Origin: Paraburkholderia caribensis
GTDB lineage: Bacteria > Pseudomonadota > Gammaproteobacteria > Burkholderiales > Burkholderiaceae
DNA: 64,000 nucleotides
Reading direction: 5' to 3'
Assembly (NCBI RefSeq): GCF_002902945.1
Contig: NZ_CP026101.1
Coordinates: 2,976,001 to 3,040,000 of the forward strand
Shown here in pieces: positions 16,420 through 26,366 of the stretch. A model generated the notes under the pieces. That model saw nothing but the letters and a program-made list of their open reading frames with translations. It searched no databases and had not been told where the DNA came from. Position 1 is the first letter of the stretch. Each line of letters opens with the position of its first letter. Made by a program: the position numbers and the translations under genes.

Positions 16420-19215
16420 TCAGCCAAACACCCGCCGCCACAGCCGCAGTACGGCCTCGCGTTCGTTCTCGACCGTGTGCGGCTCGACGCGCGCCTTCTC
16501 CATGCCGTCGAGCCGCAGCTTGTGCTGCAGCTTCCGGTAGGTCCGGTACGCCGCGCCCACGGTGTCGGCTTCCTCGCCGCTCATCAGGCCGAAGCGCGAC
16601 ACCTCGCGCAGCAGCGCGATATTGCCGGTATTGCGGATCAGCTCGGGATCGCGCGCCGCATGCAGCAGCACCCAGTACTGCACGGCGAACTCGATGTCGA
16701 CCATGCCGCCGCGATCGTGCTTCAGATCGAACAGTTCGGTCCGGTTCGGATGGCCATCCTCGACGCGCCGCCGCATGTCGACGATCTCGGCGGCAAGCGT
16801 CGCGGCGTCGCGCGGCGTGGTCAGCACCTGTTCGCGGATCGCCTCGAACTGCGCGCCGACAGCGGGGTCTCCCGCGCAATAGCGGGCACGCGTCAGCGCC
16901 TGGTGTTCCCAGACCCACGCCGTGTTGGCGGCATCGCCCTCGCGCAGCTGATAGCGGCGGAACGCGTCGAGATCGGTCACGAGCAGGCCCGATTCGCCGT
17001 TCGGGCGCAACCGCAAGTCGACGTCGAACAGCGTGCCCGCACCCGTCGCCGTGGTGAGCCACGTGATCAGCCGGCGCGTGAAGGTTGCGTAGATGTCGGA
17101 TGCGTTGTCGTCCGGATCGTCGTACAGAAAGATCAGGTCGAGGTCCGACGCGTAGCCAAGCTCCTTTCCGCCCAGCTTGCCGTACGCGATGATCGCAAAG
17201 CGCGGCACCTCCCGATGGCGCTTGGCCAACTGGTTCCAGACGGCCTCGATGGTCACGTCGAGCACGGCATCCGCGAGTTCCGACAAACGGTCGCTGACAT
17301 GCTCGACGCTCAGCTTGCCGGCCAGATCGATCAGCAGGATGCGGAACACTTCGGCCTGATGCGCATGACGCAGCAAATCCATCTGCTGCTCGACGCCGTC
17401 GGCGGCCGCGAGCCGCGTGCGCAGCGTGCGCTTGAACTCCGGCCAGTCGAACGGGCTCGCCATCGCTTCGTCGTCGAGCAGTTCGTCGAGCAATTGCGGG
17501 TGGCGGATCAGATAGCCTGCCGCCCAGCGCGACGCGCCCAGCACCGACAGCACGCGGTGCAGCGCCTGCGGATATTCAGTCAGCAGCGCAAGATAGGCGC
17601 CGCGCCGCCCGATGGCTTCGAGCAGATCGAACAGCCGCACCAGAATATCGCCGCGCCGCTCGGCCGGTTCCAGCGTGTTGGCAGCCTCGAGCGCGCGCTG
17701 CGCGACGATGTCGAAGCGCTGGCGGCTGCGCTCCGCGAGACCCGCATAGCGCGACGACTGCCACACGGCCTTCAGGCGCGCGAGCAACTCGGTGGGGTGT
17801 TCGATGCCGAGTTCGACGAGCCGCGCCGCGAGCGCCTCGTCGGCGCTGTCGTCGGCGAGCGCGCTGCTCCACACCCACACGGCCGCGCCGTCTTCGCGCG
17901 CGCCGCAACCGCCTTGCCCGCTCACCTTGTCGGCGAATATCTGGTCGAACTGCTGCTCGACCAGTTCGCGGTGCGCTTCGAGCTTCGTCATCAGCGACGC
18001 GTAATCGTCGAAACCCATCGCCTGCGCGAGATGCGCGCGTTCGACGGGATCGACGGGCATCGCGTGGGTTTGCGCATCGTTTCTGTATTGCAGACGGTGC
18101 TCGAGGGCACGCAGAAAGAGATACGCGCCCGTCAGATCCGCGCACACGCCGGGCGAAATGAGACCGCGCGCCGCCGCGTGGCGCAGCACGACGAGCGTCG
18201 GGCGCACGCGAAAGCCCGCGTCCTGGCCGCCGCGTATCAACTGGAACACCTGCGCGCTGAACTCGATCTCGCGAATGCCGCCGCGGCCGAGCTTGATGTC
18301 GTCGGCCTTGTCGGGGCGCATCGACGCGCGCCGCTGCGCCTCCTGGCGAATCTGCAGATGCAGCGAGCGAATCGCGCTGATCACGCCGAAGTCCAGGTAG
18401 CGCCGGTAGATGAACGGCTTCACGATCGCGTCGAGCTGCTTCGACAGCCGGCGCGCCGAATCGCTCGCATGCTCGGACACGAGCCGGCCCTTGATCCACG
18501 CGTAGCGCTCCCACTCGCGGCCCTGCACGTAGAAATACTCTTCGAGCATGCCGAGGCTGCACACGAGCGGCCCCGAGTCGCCGTTCGGCCGCAGCCGCAT
18601 GTCGACGCGAAACACATAGCCGTCCGCCGTCACCTCGGCGAGCGCGGCGATCAGCCGTTTGCCGAGGCGTGTGAAGAAGTCCTGAGTGGCGATGGGCGAG
18701 CGCTGGCCGCCCGTCGTCTCGCCGTCGTCCTCATAGACGAAGATCAGATCGATATCCGACGATACATTCAACTCGCGCCCGCCCAGCTTGCCCATGCCGA
18801 CCACGCCCAGCGACAGCCGCTCGCCCTGCGAGCCCCGCGGCTCGCCGTAGAGCGCTTCGAGATCGGCGCTGACCACGGCCATCGCGCGCTGGACCGTCGC
18901 TTCGGCGAGATCGGTCATCGTGCCCGTCACTTCGGCCACGTCGGCCGCGCCGGACAGGTCGCGCTCCATCACGGCGCAGAACACTTCCGCGCGGAGCTGG
19001 CGCAGCGCCTTTTTCAGCGCGTCTTCGGAAAGTGGCGCATCGGGCGTCGCGCGCAGAGCGTCCGTCAGCGCGTCGAGACGCCCGTCGATCCGCTCACGGC
19101 TGATGGGCGCCGCCGCCAGCGCCGCGACGCGCGACGCGAGACCGTCGTGCGCCGCGTACGCACGCGACGCGTAATGCGAATAGCTGGAACTCAACAGGGA
19201 TGGTTCGGTCATCAA
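16420..19215 (-). CDS. glnE: Glutamine synthetase adenylyltransferase/deadenylase
   Basis: GlnE adds and removes AMP from glutamine synthetase in response to PII proteins. The 931-residue protein has two nucleotidyltransferase halves. The N-terminal, adenylyl-removing half has GMGKLGGRELNVSSDIDLIF. The C-terminal, adenylating half has AYGKLGGKELGYASDLDLIF. Each is followed by RLRPNG and IREIEF- or MVDIEF-type motifs. Length and architecture are normal. It converges on recN and diverges from the yhdP-like gene. A long open frame on the opposite strand is a codon-bias shadow. Confidence 0.97.
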   Translation of the reverse strand: MMTEPSLLSSSYSHYASRAYAAHDGLASRVAALAAAPISRERIDGRLDALTDALRATPDAPLSEDALKKALRQLRAEVFCAVMERDLSGAADVAEVTGTMTDLAEATVQRAMAVVSADLEALYGEPRGSQGERLSLGVVGMGKLGGRELNVSSDIDLIFVYEDDGETTGGQRSPIATQDFFTRLGKRLIAALAEVTADGYVFRVDMRLRPNGDSGPLVCSLGMLEEYFYVQGREWERYAWIKGRLVSEHASDSARRLSKQLDAIVKPFIYRRYLDFGVISAIRSLHLQIRQEAQRRASMRPDKADDIKLGRGGIREIEFSAQVFQLIRGGQDAGFRVRPTLVVLRHAAARGLISPGVCADLTGAYLFLRALEHRLQYRNDAQTHAMPVDPVERAHLAQAMGFDDYASLMTKLEAHRELVEQQFDQIFADKVSGQGGCGAREDGAAVWVWSSALADDSADEALAARLVELGIEHPTELLARLKAVWQSSRYAGLAERSRQRFDIVAQRALEAANTLEPAERRGDILVRLFDLLEAIGRRGAYLALLTEYPQALHRVLSVLGASRWAAGYLIRHPQLLDELLDDEAMASPFDWPEFKRTLRTRLAAADGVEQQMDLLRHAHQAEVFRILLIDLAGKLSVEHVSDRLSELADAVLDVTIEAVWNQLAKRHREVPRFAIIAYGKLGGKELGYASDLDLIFLYDDPDDNASDIYATFTRRLITWLTTATGAGTLFDVDLRLRPNGESGLLVTDLDAFRRYQLREGDAANTAWVWEHQALTRARYCAGDPAVGAQFEAIREQVLTTPRDAATLAAEIVDMRRRVEDGHPNRTELFDLKHDRGGMVDIEFAVQYWVLLHAARDPELIRNTGNIALLREVSRFGLMSGEEADTVGAAYRTYRKLQHKLRLDGMEKARVEPHTVENEREAVLRLWRRVFG

Positions 19216-19398
19216 AGGTCTGGCTCGCTGGTTGCTTGGGTTCCTGCCTCGGGCCGTCGCAGCCGGAGCTCGCTCGAGCTGCCGACACCCCGTGTGGCCT
19301 TGTCCACACTGGCCGTACCTTAAGTCCGTGGCCGTTGGCCCGTGTGATACATTTCGTGGTTAGACCGCAAAACTAACATACGCCTACCCCGTCGCAGC

Positions 19399-22300
19399 AT
19401 GTCCGAGCGAAACTCATCCGCCGACCCGCACGAAGCTGGACGCGTCAAGCCCGTAGGCGGGCACGATCACGCAGTGCTGCGACACACGCTGCGGGTCGTG
19501 CTTGGCATCGCGCTGCTCCTGTATTTCGTTGTCGTGCTGGCCATTCTCGGCCTGCGCTACATCGTGCTGCCGCACGCGGATTCGTTCCGGCCGAAAATCG
19601 AGGCCGCTGTCTCGGAAAGAATTCACGCCCAGCTCAGGATCGGCAAGATCGCGCCGCACTGGACGGGCTTCCAGCCCGGCCTCGAAGTCACCGACATCAC
19701 CATCACCGACCGCGACGGCAAAGTCGCGCTGAACATTCCGCATGCGAGCGCAACGGTGTCGTGGTCATCCGTCTGGAAGTTCGCGCCGATCCTGTCGAGC
19801 GTGATCGTCGACAAGCCGGATCTGCTGATCGAGCGCGAGACGGACGGCTCGCTGACCGTGGCGGGCGTGATGGTGCCGACCACGCATTCCGGCAACGACA
19901 CCTTCAGCACGTGGCTGCTGCGCCAGGAAGCGATGATCCTGCGCGGCGGCACGCTGCGCTGGCATGACGCGCGCCGCGACGCGCCCGAGATCGCGCTGCA
20001 TGACATCCGCCTCGCGATCCTCAGCGACGGCTACGATCACCGGCTCGCGCTGCAGGCGCCGCCCAATGGCAAGCTGCTGTTCGGCCCGCTCGACTTTCGC
20101 GCGCACTTCCGGCACGCGCGCCTCGCGGCGATGGGCAAGCCGATCAACTGGACGGGCGAAGCCTACATATCGGCAGGCCCCGTCGATCTGCCGACGCTCG
20201 CCCGCTACATGGACTTCCCGATCGAAACCTACGCGGGCCGCGTCGACAACGCGATCTGGCTGCAATTCACGCAGGGCCGCGTGCGCTCGGCCTCGGGAGA
20301 ACTGTCGGGCACCAACATCGCGCTGCGCGTGAAGCCGACGCAGCCGAAGCTCGACGTGCCTGTCGCGAGCTTTTCGTGGGCTGTCGCGCACGACGGCGAC
20401 GACTGGACCCTCGACCTGAACAACCTGCGCGCCGAACTCGGCCAGCCGCCGCTCGACGACGGCACGCCCGTTGCGCGCATCCTCGCGCTGCACACGCTGT
20501 CGAGCCGCTACCGGATGCCGAGCGTCCAGCACGGCCAGCTGATCAGCATTTCGGGCGATCGCGTCGATCTCGGCGTGCTCGCGGAATTCAGCCGTGCGCT
20601 GCCGCTGCCCAGGCGCCTGCTGAACAACCTCGTGCGCTTCAACCCGCGCGGGCTGGTCGCGAATTACACGATCGAGGTCGAGCGCGGCAAGCCCGATTCG
20701 GGCGAGGCCGCCTCCGAGCATCACGAGCCGGGCGCGGAACCCATCGTGCGGTATCGCTTCAAGGGCGACCTGCAGGGCATCAGCGTCGCCGCGCAGGAGC
20801 CGCCGCCGGGGCTGACCGCGAGGAACCACCCGCGCGCGGGTGTTCCGGGCGTCGAGAATCTGTGGGGCTCCGTCGACGCCGACGAAAAGCACGGCTCGAT
20901 TGCCATCGATACCGCCAACGCGGCCCTCACGCTGCCCGGCGTGTTCGACGACCCGCGCCTCACGTTCGACCATCTGAGCGGCAAAGGCACGTGGACGATC
21001 GCGTCCGCGATCGAGCCGGGGCAGCGGCACAAGGCATTCAAGGTCGATGTGTCGGAACTGAAGGTGTCGAATGCCGATACGGCTGCAAAGGCGACGGCAA
21101 GCTACTCGAACGTCGGCAGCGGGCGCGGCTCGCTCGACCTGAAGGCCGACTTCGAGCGTGCGCAGGTCACGCGCATCACGCGCTATCTGCCGACCAGCAT
21201 CAGCGAAAAACTGCGTGTCTATCTGACCCACGGCTTGCAGGCGGGTGTGTCACGCGGCGGCACGATCGAAATTCACGGCAACCTTGAGAAATTCCCCTAC
21301 TCGCGCGACCCGAGCGCGGGCGTGTTCAGAATCGTCGCGCCGTTCAAGGGCGGCCGCTTCGATCCGTCGCCGTATCCGCCGCGCACGCTGAAGAACGGCG
21401 CGCCGAATGTGTGGCCCGCGCTGGACGGCATCGACGGCACCTTCCAGCTGAAAGAGAAATTGTTGCGCTTCGACGTCGACCGCGCGCATTACAAGGGCGT
21501 CGCCATGCGCAAGGTGACGGGCAAGATCGACGACCTCGGCAACCGCGCATCGAGCCTCGTCATCACGGGCGACGGGCACGGGCCGCTCGCCGACATGCTC
21601 GACTACGTGAATAACAGCGCGCTCGGCGGGATGGCGAAACACGAGACGGAAAAGATTCATGCCGATGGCCCGGCCGCGCTCGCGCTCAAGCTGACCGTGC
21701 CGCGCAACCCGCCCACGCCGCCGGGCGTCCCGCCGCCGAAAGTGCGTGTCGCGGTGGAAGGCTCGCTCGCGTTCGAGAACGACCGGCTTGCCGTAGACAA
21801 CGTCCCGCCGCTGTCGCAACTGCGCGGCAAAGTGCGCTTCACCGAGCGCACCGCGCAGGTCGACGGGCTGACGGGGCAGTTCATGGGCGGCGAGGTGCGC
21901 GCGAAAGGCGGGCTGAACGACAACGGCACCTATGCCCTCAATCTGTCCGGCCAACTCGCCGTCGATGCCGCGCGCGGCCTGAACCTGCGCGGCCTGCCCG
22001 CGCAGGTGCTGACGCGGATGAACGGCAATGCGCCCTATGACATCAAGGTACGCGGCGCGAAGGGCCAGTTGCCCGACGTCGCCGTCCACTCGGACCTCAC
22101 CGGGCTCGCGCTCAATTTCCCCGCGCCGTTCAACAAGCCGGTCGGCACGCCGATGCCGCTCGATTTCACGTTCCGGCCGACATCCGGAAACACTGGCGGC
22201 AACGACAGCGCGACCAGCAACGGGCTGCAACGCGCCGATCTGACCTTCGGCCCGATCGCGGCGACCTATCTGCTGCGCCGCGCGCCGGGCCAGCCGCCCG

Positions 22301-23628
22301 AAGTCGTGCGCGGCGCGGTCGGCGTGAACCGGACGGCGGAGTTGCCGTCGGAAGGCGTGATCGCCGCCGTGGACATCGACGCGCTCGACGCCGACGCGTG
22401 GCGCGCCCTCTTCCTGCAGATGCGCAAGGCCAATGAAGGCGTCGCGCCCGTGCCGCCCAGCGCGACGGCCGCGCAGTTCATGCCAAACCGCTTCGCGATC
22501 CACATCGGCACGCTGACGCTGCTCAAGCGTCACTGGGAAAGCGTGGTGGTCGGCGCGTCGCATGACGACCGCCAGTGGCAGGCGAATATCGCGTCCAATC
22601 AGGTCTCGGGCCACGTGTCGTGGTTGCCGGGCGCGAAGCCGGGATCGCCGGGCACACTACAGGCGCGGCTCGCGCGGCTCGTGATTCCGTCGGCGACCGA
22701 GAACGATCTGCTCGGCCCCGCGATCAACCAGCCCGCGCAAAACATCCCGTCGATCGATCTCGTCGTCAACGAGCTGATCGTGCGCGAGCGCAACATCGGC
22801 AAGCTGGAAGTCAATGCGCACAACTTCGAGGACAACGGCACGCCCGTCTGGCAGCTCGACTCGCTCGCGATCACCAACCCGGCCGCCGTGCTGAACGCGA
22901 CGGCGAACTGGCGCACGGGCCGCAATTACGGCCCGAACCAGGACGACGACGCCGAACGGAGCACCGAGCTCGATTTCAAACTGGACATCAAGGACGCGGG
23001 GCTGCTGCTCGAACGCGCCGGCCTGCCGCGCACGCTGAAGGCGGGCGAAGGGTCGCTGACGGGCAAGCTCGGCTGGCGCGGCGGCCCGACCAAGCCCGAC
23101 TATCCGACGCTCAACGGCAATCTCGCCGTCGATCTGCGGCACGGGCAGATTCTCAAGGTCGATCCGGGCGTCGCGAAGCTGCTCGGCGTGCTGAGCCTGC
23201 AAAGCCTCGCGCGCTATGCGTCGATGAATTTCCGCGACGTGATCGGCGAAGGACTGCCGTTCGAGCATGTGACGGGCACCGCGCAGGTCGTGAACGGCAT
23301 CGGCTCGACGAACAACTTCGAACTGGTGACGGCGCCCGCGCGCGCCGAAATGAAAGGCACCGTCGATATGACGACCGAAACTCAGAACCTGAGCGTGCAT
23401 ATCGTCCCGACCGTCAGCGCGGGGGCGGGCGTCGTCGCGGCGGCCATCATCAATCCGCTGCTCGGCCTTGCCGCGCTGGTCGGTGACATTGCGTTGTCGC
23501 ACTCGATCGAACACGCATTCGCGCGCGATTACTCGATCACGGGTTCATGGGCCAAACCGCACGTCGAGCGGGTCCATGGAGATAGCGGTAATATGAACGC
23601 GCCGGCCGCCATCGCGACGCCGAACTGA
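19399..23628 (+). CDS. YhdP/AsmA-like envelope protein (TIGR02099 family)
   Basis: This 1409-residue protein belongs to the YhdP family of AsmA-like proteins, which are anchored in the inner membrane, span the periplasm and are linked to phospholipid delivery to the outer membrane. One membrane segment lies at residues 32-55 (VVLGIALLLYFVVVLAIL). It is followed by repeats of beta-rich DUF3971-type sequence and a C-terminal AsmA-like domain ending in the hydrophobic VVAAAIINPLLGLAALVGDI. It is somewhat longer than the E. coli protein (about 1270 residues). The function is inferred from the family. It is followed 112 bases later by an amidase gene, as in related genomes. Confidence 0.88.
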   Translation: MSERNSSADPHEAGRVKPVGGHDHAVLRHTLRVVLGIALLLYFVVVLAILGLRYIVLPHADSFRPKIEAAVSERIHAQLRIGKIAPHWTGFQPGLEVTDITITDRDGKVALNIPHASATVSWSSVWKFAPILSSVIVDKPDLLIERETDGSLTVAGVMVPTTHSGNDTFSTWLLRQEAMILRGGTLRWHDARRDAPEIALHDIRLAILSDGYDHRLALQAPPNGKLLFGPLDFRAHFRHARLAAMGKPINWTGEAYISAGPVDLPTLARYMDFPIETYAGRVDNAIWLQFTQGRVRSASGELSGTNIALRVKPTQPKLDVPVASFSWAVAHDGDDWTLDLNNLRAELGQPPLDDGTPVARILALHTLSSRYRMPSVQHGQLISISGDRVDLGVLAEFSRALPLPRRLLNNLVRFNPRGLVANYTIEVERGKPDSGEAASEHHEPGAEPIVRYRFKGDLQGISVAAQEPPPGLTARNHPRAGVPGVENLWGSVDADEKHGSIAIDTANAALTLPGVFDDPRLTFDHLSGKGTWTIASAIEPGQRHKAFKVDVSELKVSNADTAAKATASYSNVGSGRGSLDLKADFERAQVTRITRYLPTSISEKLRVYLTHGLQAGVSRGGTIEIHGNLEKFPYSRDPSAGVFRIVAPFKGGRFDPSPYPPRTLKNGAPNVWPALDGIDGTFQLKEKLLRFDVDRAHYKGVAMRKVTGKIDDLGNRASSLVITGDGHGPLADMLDYVNNSALGGMAKHETEKIHADGPAALALKLTVPRNPPTPPGVPPPKVRVAVEGSLAFENDRLAVDNVPPLSQLRGKVRFTERTAQVDGLTGQFMGGEVRAKGGLNDNGTYALNLSGQLAVDAARGLNLRGLPAQVLTRMNGNAPYDIKVRGAKGQLPDVAVHSDLTGLALNFPAPFNKPVGTPMPLDFTFRPTSGNTGGNDSATSNGLQRADLTFGPIAATYLLRRAPGQPPEVVRGAVGVNRTAELPSEGVIAAVDIDALDADAWRALFLQMRKANEGVAPVPPSATAAQFMPNRFAIHIGTLTLLKRHWESVVVGASHDDRQWQANIASNQVSGHVSWLPGAKPGSPGTLQARLARLVIPSATENDLLGPAINQPAQNIPSIDLVVNELIVRERNIGKLEVNAHNFEDNGTPVWQLDSLAITNPAAVLNATANWRTGRNYGPNQDDDAERSTELDFKLDIKDAGLLLERAGLPRTLKAGEGSLTGKLGWRGGPTKPDYPTLNGNLAVDLRHGQILKVDPGVAKLLGVLSLQSLARYASMNFRDVIGEGLPFEHVTGTAQVVNGIGSTNNFELVTAPARAEMKGTVDMTTETQNLSVHIVPTVSAGAGVVAAAIINPLLGLAALVGDIALSHSIEHAFARDYSITGSWAKPHVERVHGDSGNMNAPAAIATPN

Positions 23629-23740
23629 GGGCCTAAGCGCGGTTCCTGGCCCTGGCGATGTCCGGCGCGCCCTGTGCGTCGGCCGCGAACGCTGGCGTCC
23701 GCTGTCCGTACTGCCCATTGCAGGAGTCTTTCGAACGCCT

Positions 23741-24589
23741 ATGAGCGACCTGAACACGCAGTCCGCGAAGTCCTTTTCCCACGCTGATCCTTTCCGCGTC
23801 GCCGCGCTGCAGATGGTGAGCACGCCGGAGCGCGACCGCAATCTCGCCGATGCCGATCGCCTGATCGCGCTAGCCGCCGCCGACGGCGCGCAGCTCGTCC
23901 TGCTGCCCGAGTACTTCTGCTTCATGGGCTACAAGGATACCGACAAGCTCACCGTGCGCGAGCCCTATGGCGACGGCCCGATCCAGCGCTTTCTCGCCGA
24001 CGCCGCGCGCCGGCACAAGGTCTGGGTGATCGGCGGCACGCTGCCTCTGACGGCGCCCGAAGAAACGCGCGTGCTGAACACGACGCTCGTGTTCGATCCA
24101 CAGGGCAACGAAGCCGCGCGCTACGACAAGATTCACCTGTTCAACTTCGAGAAAGGCGAGGAATCGTTCGACGAGGCCCGCACGATCCGCCCCGGCGACA
24201 CCGTCCGCACGTTCGACGCGCCGTTCGGGCGCGTGGGCCTGTCGGTCTGCTACGATCTACGCTTTCCGGAGCTGTACCGGCGCATGGGCGACTGCGCGCT
24301 GATCGTCGTGCCGTCCGCCTTCACGTACACGACGGGCCGCGCGCACTGGGAAACGCTGCTGCGCGCGCGGGCCGTCGAGAACCAGTGCTACGTGCTCGCT
24401 GCCGCGCAGGGCGGCAAGCATGAGAACGGCCGACGCACCTGGGGCCACACCATGCTGATCGACCCGTGGGGCGAAATCATCGACGTGCGCGACGAAGGCG
24501 CGGGCGTCGTCGCGGGCAATATCGAGCGCTCACGTATCGACGAAGTCCGGCAGAGTCTGCCGGCCTGGCGTCACCGCGTGCTCGGCTGA
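23741..24589 (+). CDS. Nitrilase-family carbon-nitrogen hydrolase
   Basis: This 282-residue nitrilase-superfamily enzyme hydrolyses an amide. The catalytic Glu-Lys-Cys triad is present: Glu57 in LLPEYFCFMG, Lys130 in RYDKIHLFNF and Cys170 in LSVCYDLRFPELYR. The last two motifs are characteristic of the Nit1/NitA branch that repairs deaminated glutathione. That activity is therefore likely, though not proven by sequence. It lies between the yhdP-like gene and tldD, a conserved beta-proteobacterial trio. Confidence 0.9.
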   Translation: MSDLNTQSAKSFSHADPFRVAALQMVSTPERDRNLADADRLIALAAADGAQLVLLPEYFCFMGYKDTDKLTVREPYGDGPIQRFLADAARRHKVWVIGGTLPLTAPEETRVLNTTLVFDPQGNEAARYDKIHLFNFEKGEESFDEARTIRPGDTVRTFDAPFGRVGLSVCYDLRFPELYRRMGDCALIVVPSAFTYTTGRAHWETLLRARAVENQCYVLAAAQGGKHENGRRTWGHTMLIDPWGEIIDVRDEGAGVVAGNIERSRIDEVRQSLPAWRHRVLG

Positions 24590-24687
24590 TTACGTTTGAC
24601 ATGAACCGCACGCATTGAAAGTGCTGCCGACGTCACCCATCTGACTGGCATGCACCCACCGAATACCCTGAATCGAGCGAACTTCGC

Positions 24688-26154
24688 ATGAACATCATCG
24701 AACCCAGCATCCGTAATCTCGCGACTGCCAAAGACGTGCTCCTCACGCCGTACGGCCTCGACGAAGCCGTGCTGACGCGCACCCTCGCCGAAATCTTCAC
24801 GCATCGCGTCGACTACGCGGACCTCTATTTCCAGGCCACGCGCAGCGAAGCGTGGAGTCTCGAGGAAGGCATCGTCAAATCGGGCAGCTTCAGCATCGAC
24901 CAGGGCGTCGGCGTGCGCGCCGTGTCGGGAGACCGCACGGCGTTCGCGTATTCGGACGACCTGTCGCCCGAAGCGATCCGCCAGGCCGCGATCGCCACCC
25001 GCGCGATCGCGAAAGCGGGCGGCGGCAAGCAGAAGATCAAGGCGGCATCGACGCTGACGGGCGTGTCAGGGCGCGATCTGTATCTGCCGTCCGATCCGCT
25101 GCATTCGCTCGATGCCACCGCGAAGGTCAAGCTGCTCGAACGCATCGAACAGATGGCGCGCGGCCGCGATCCGCGCATCACGCAGGTGATGGCGGGCCTC
25201 GCGGGCGAATACGACGTCGTGCTGGTTGCGCGCAGCGACGGTGCGCTGGCCGCGGACATCCGTCCGCTCGTGCGCGTGTCGGTAACGGTGATCGCCGAAC
25301 AGAACGGCCGCCGCGAGATCGGCAGCGGCGGCGGCGGCGGGCGCTACGACTATGGCTATTTCACGGACGAACTGCTGTCGAAGTACGTCGACGACGCCGT
25401 GCACGCGGCTTTGGTGAACCTCGACGCGCGTCCCGCCCCTGCCGGCGCGATGACGGTCGTGCTCGGACCGGGCTGGCCCGGCGTGCTGCTGCACGAAGCG
25501 ATCGGCCACGGTCTGGAAGGCGACTTCAACCGCAAGGGCTCGTCGGCGTTCGCGGGGCGCATCGGCGAGCAGGTTGCGGCGAAGGGCGTGACGGTGGTCG
25601 ACGACGGCACGCTGCCGAACCGCCGCGGGTCGCTCAACATCGACGACGAAGGCAACCCGACGCAGTGCACGACGCTGATCGAAGACGGCATCCTGAAGGG
25701 CTATATCCAGGACACGCTGAACGCGCGCCTCATGAAAATGCCCGTGACGGGCAACGCGCGTCGAGAATCGTACGCCGCGCTGCCGATGCCGCGCATGACC
25801 AATACGTACATGCTCAACGGCGACAAGGACCCGCAGGAAATCATCGCGTCCGTCAAAAACGGTCTGTATGCGGTGAACTTTGGCGGCGGGCAGGTTGACA
25901 TCACGAACGGCAAGTTTGTGTTCTCGGCGTCCGAGGCGTACATGATCGAAAACGGCAAGATCACGTATCCCGTCAAAGGCGCGACGCTGATCGGCAGCGG
26001 CCCGGAGTCGCTCAAGTTTGTGAGCATGATCGGCAACGACATGTCGCTGGATACGGGCGTCGGCGTTTGCGGCAAGGAAGGCCAGAGCGTGCCCGTCGGC
26101 GTCGGTCAGCCTACGCTGCGCATCGACAAGATGACGGTCGGCGGCACGGTGTGA
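24688..26154 (+). CDS. tldD: Metalloprotease TldD
   Basis: TldD with TldE forms a zinc protease that degrades unfolded peptides and matures some microcins. The 488-residue protein has the metal-binding HEAIGH motif at residues 269-274 and the TldD-specific GHGLEGDFNRKGSSAF stretch. Its C-terminus, with FVFSASEAYMIENGK, matches the family, and the length is normal. The partner tldE (pmbA) is not in the window, which is usual because the two are often unlinked. The stop is followed by a weak hairpin at 26198-26212. Confidence 0.95.
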   Translation: MNIIEPSIRNLATAKDVLLTPYGLDEAVLTRTLAEIFTHRVDYADLYFQATRSEAWSLEEGIVKSGSFSIDQGVGVRAVSGDRTAFAYSDDLSPEAIRQAAIATRAIAKAGGGKQKIKAASTLTGVSGRDLYLPSDPLHSLDATAKVKLLERIEQMARGRDPRITQVMAGLAGEYDVVLVARSDGALAADIRPLVRVSVTVIAEQNGRREIGSGGGGGRYDYGYFTDELLSKYVDDAVHAALVNLDARPAPAGAMTVVLGPGWPGVLLHEAIGHGLEGDFNRKGSSAFAGRIGEQVAAKGVTVVDDGTLPNRRGSLNIDDEGNPTQCTTLIEDGILKGYIQDTLNARLMKMPVTGNARRESYAALPMPRMTNTYMLNGDKDPQEIIASVKNGLYAVNFGGGQVDITNGKFVFSASEAYMIENGKITYPVKGATLIGSGPESLKFVSMIGNDMSLDTGVGVCGKEGQSVPVGVGQPTLRIDKMTVGGTV

Positions 26155-26158
26155 TTTT

Positions 26159-26212
26159 GGATTTCCCGCACGTTCAGCGCATCAAGATGGCAAAGCGTGC
26201 GGATTTCCCGCA
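26159..26212 (+). repeat. Direct repeat GGATTTCCCGCA upstream of aroG
   Basis: The 12-mer GGATTTCCCGCA occurs at 26159-26170 and 26201-26212, with a 42-bp period, just upstream of the aroG promoter. The second copy is also part of a short hairpin TGCGG-ATTTC-CCGCA followed by five T, which could be a weak tldD terminator. Paired operator sites are the other reading. Confidence 0.4.
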
Positions 26213-26229
26213 TTTTTGGCACCCGTAGC

Positions 26230-26259
26230 TTGCCAACCAAGCAAACCTCGGGTTATAAA
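26230..26259 (+). promoter_or_regulatory. Promoter of the aroG leader transcript
   Basis: TTGCCA (26230-26235), an 18-base spacer and TATAAA (26254-26259) form a good sigma-70 promoter. Transcription would start near 26266, about 32 bases before the leader-peptide start codon. Confidence 0.6.
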
Positions 26260-26297
26260 GCCAATCAACCTTTTTGACGAGCCATCCCTTTTTCGCC

Positions 26298-26366
26298 ATG
26301 TCCGCCAAGTTTTATTTTTACTTTTTTTGGGCATCTCAGACCGCTGGCGGATCGAGAGGGGTGTGA
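26298..26366 (+). CDS. Aromatic leader peptide of aroG attenuator
   Basis: A 22-codon frame, MSAKFYFYFFWASQ followed by TAGGSRGV, has seven consecutive aromatic codons at 26310-26330 (Phe-Tyr-Phe-Tyr-Phe-Phe-Trp). This composition is essentially impossible by chance in a 63-65% GC genome and is the signature of a leader peptide that senses charged tRNA. It lies between a good promoter and an intrinsic terminator, 174 bases before the aroG start. The ribosome-binding site is poor (GACGAG about 20 bases upstream). No longer protein is encoded in this frame. Confidence 0.85.
   Translation: MSAKFYFYFFWASQTAGGSRGV

Noticed and set aside
15277..19323. 1348-codon open frame on the plus strand opposite glnE
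   Set aside because: GlnE on the minus strand has full family motifs; the antisense frame is low-complexity Arg/Ala/Gly-rich from GC codon bias.
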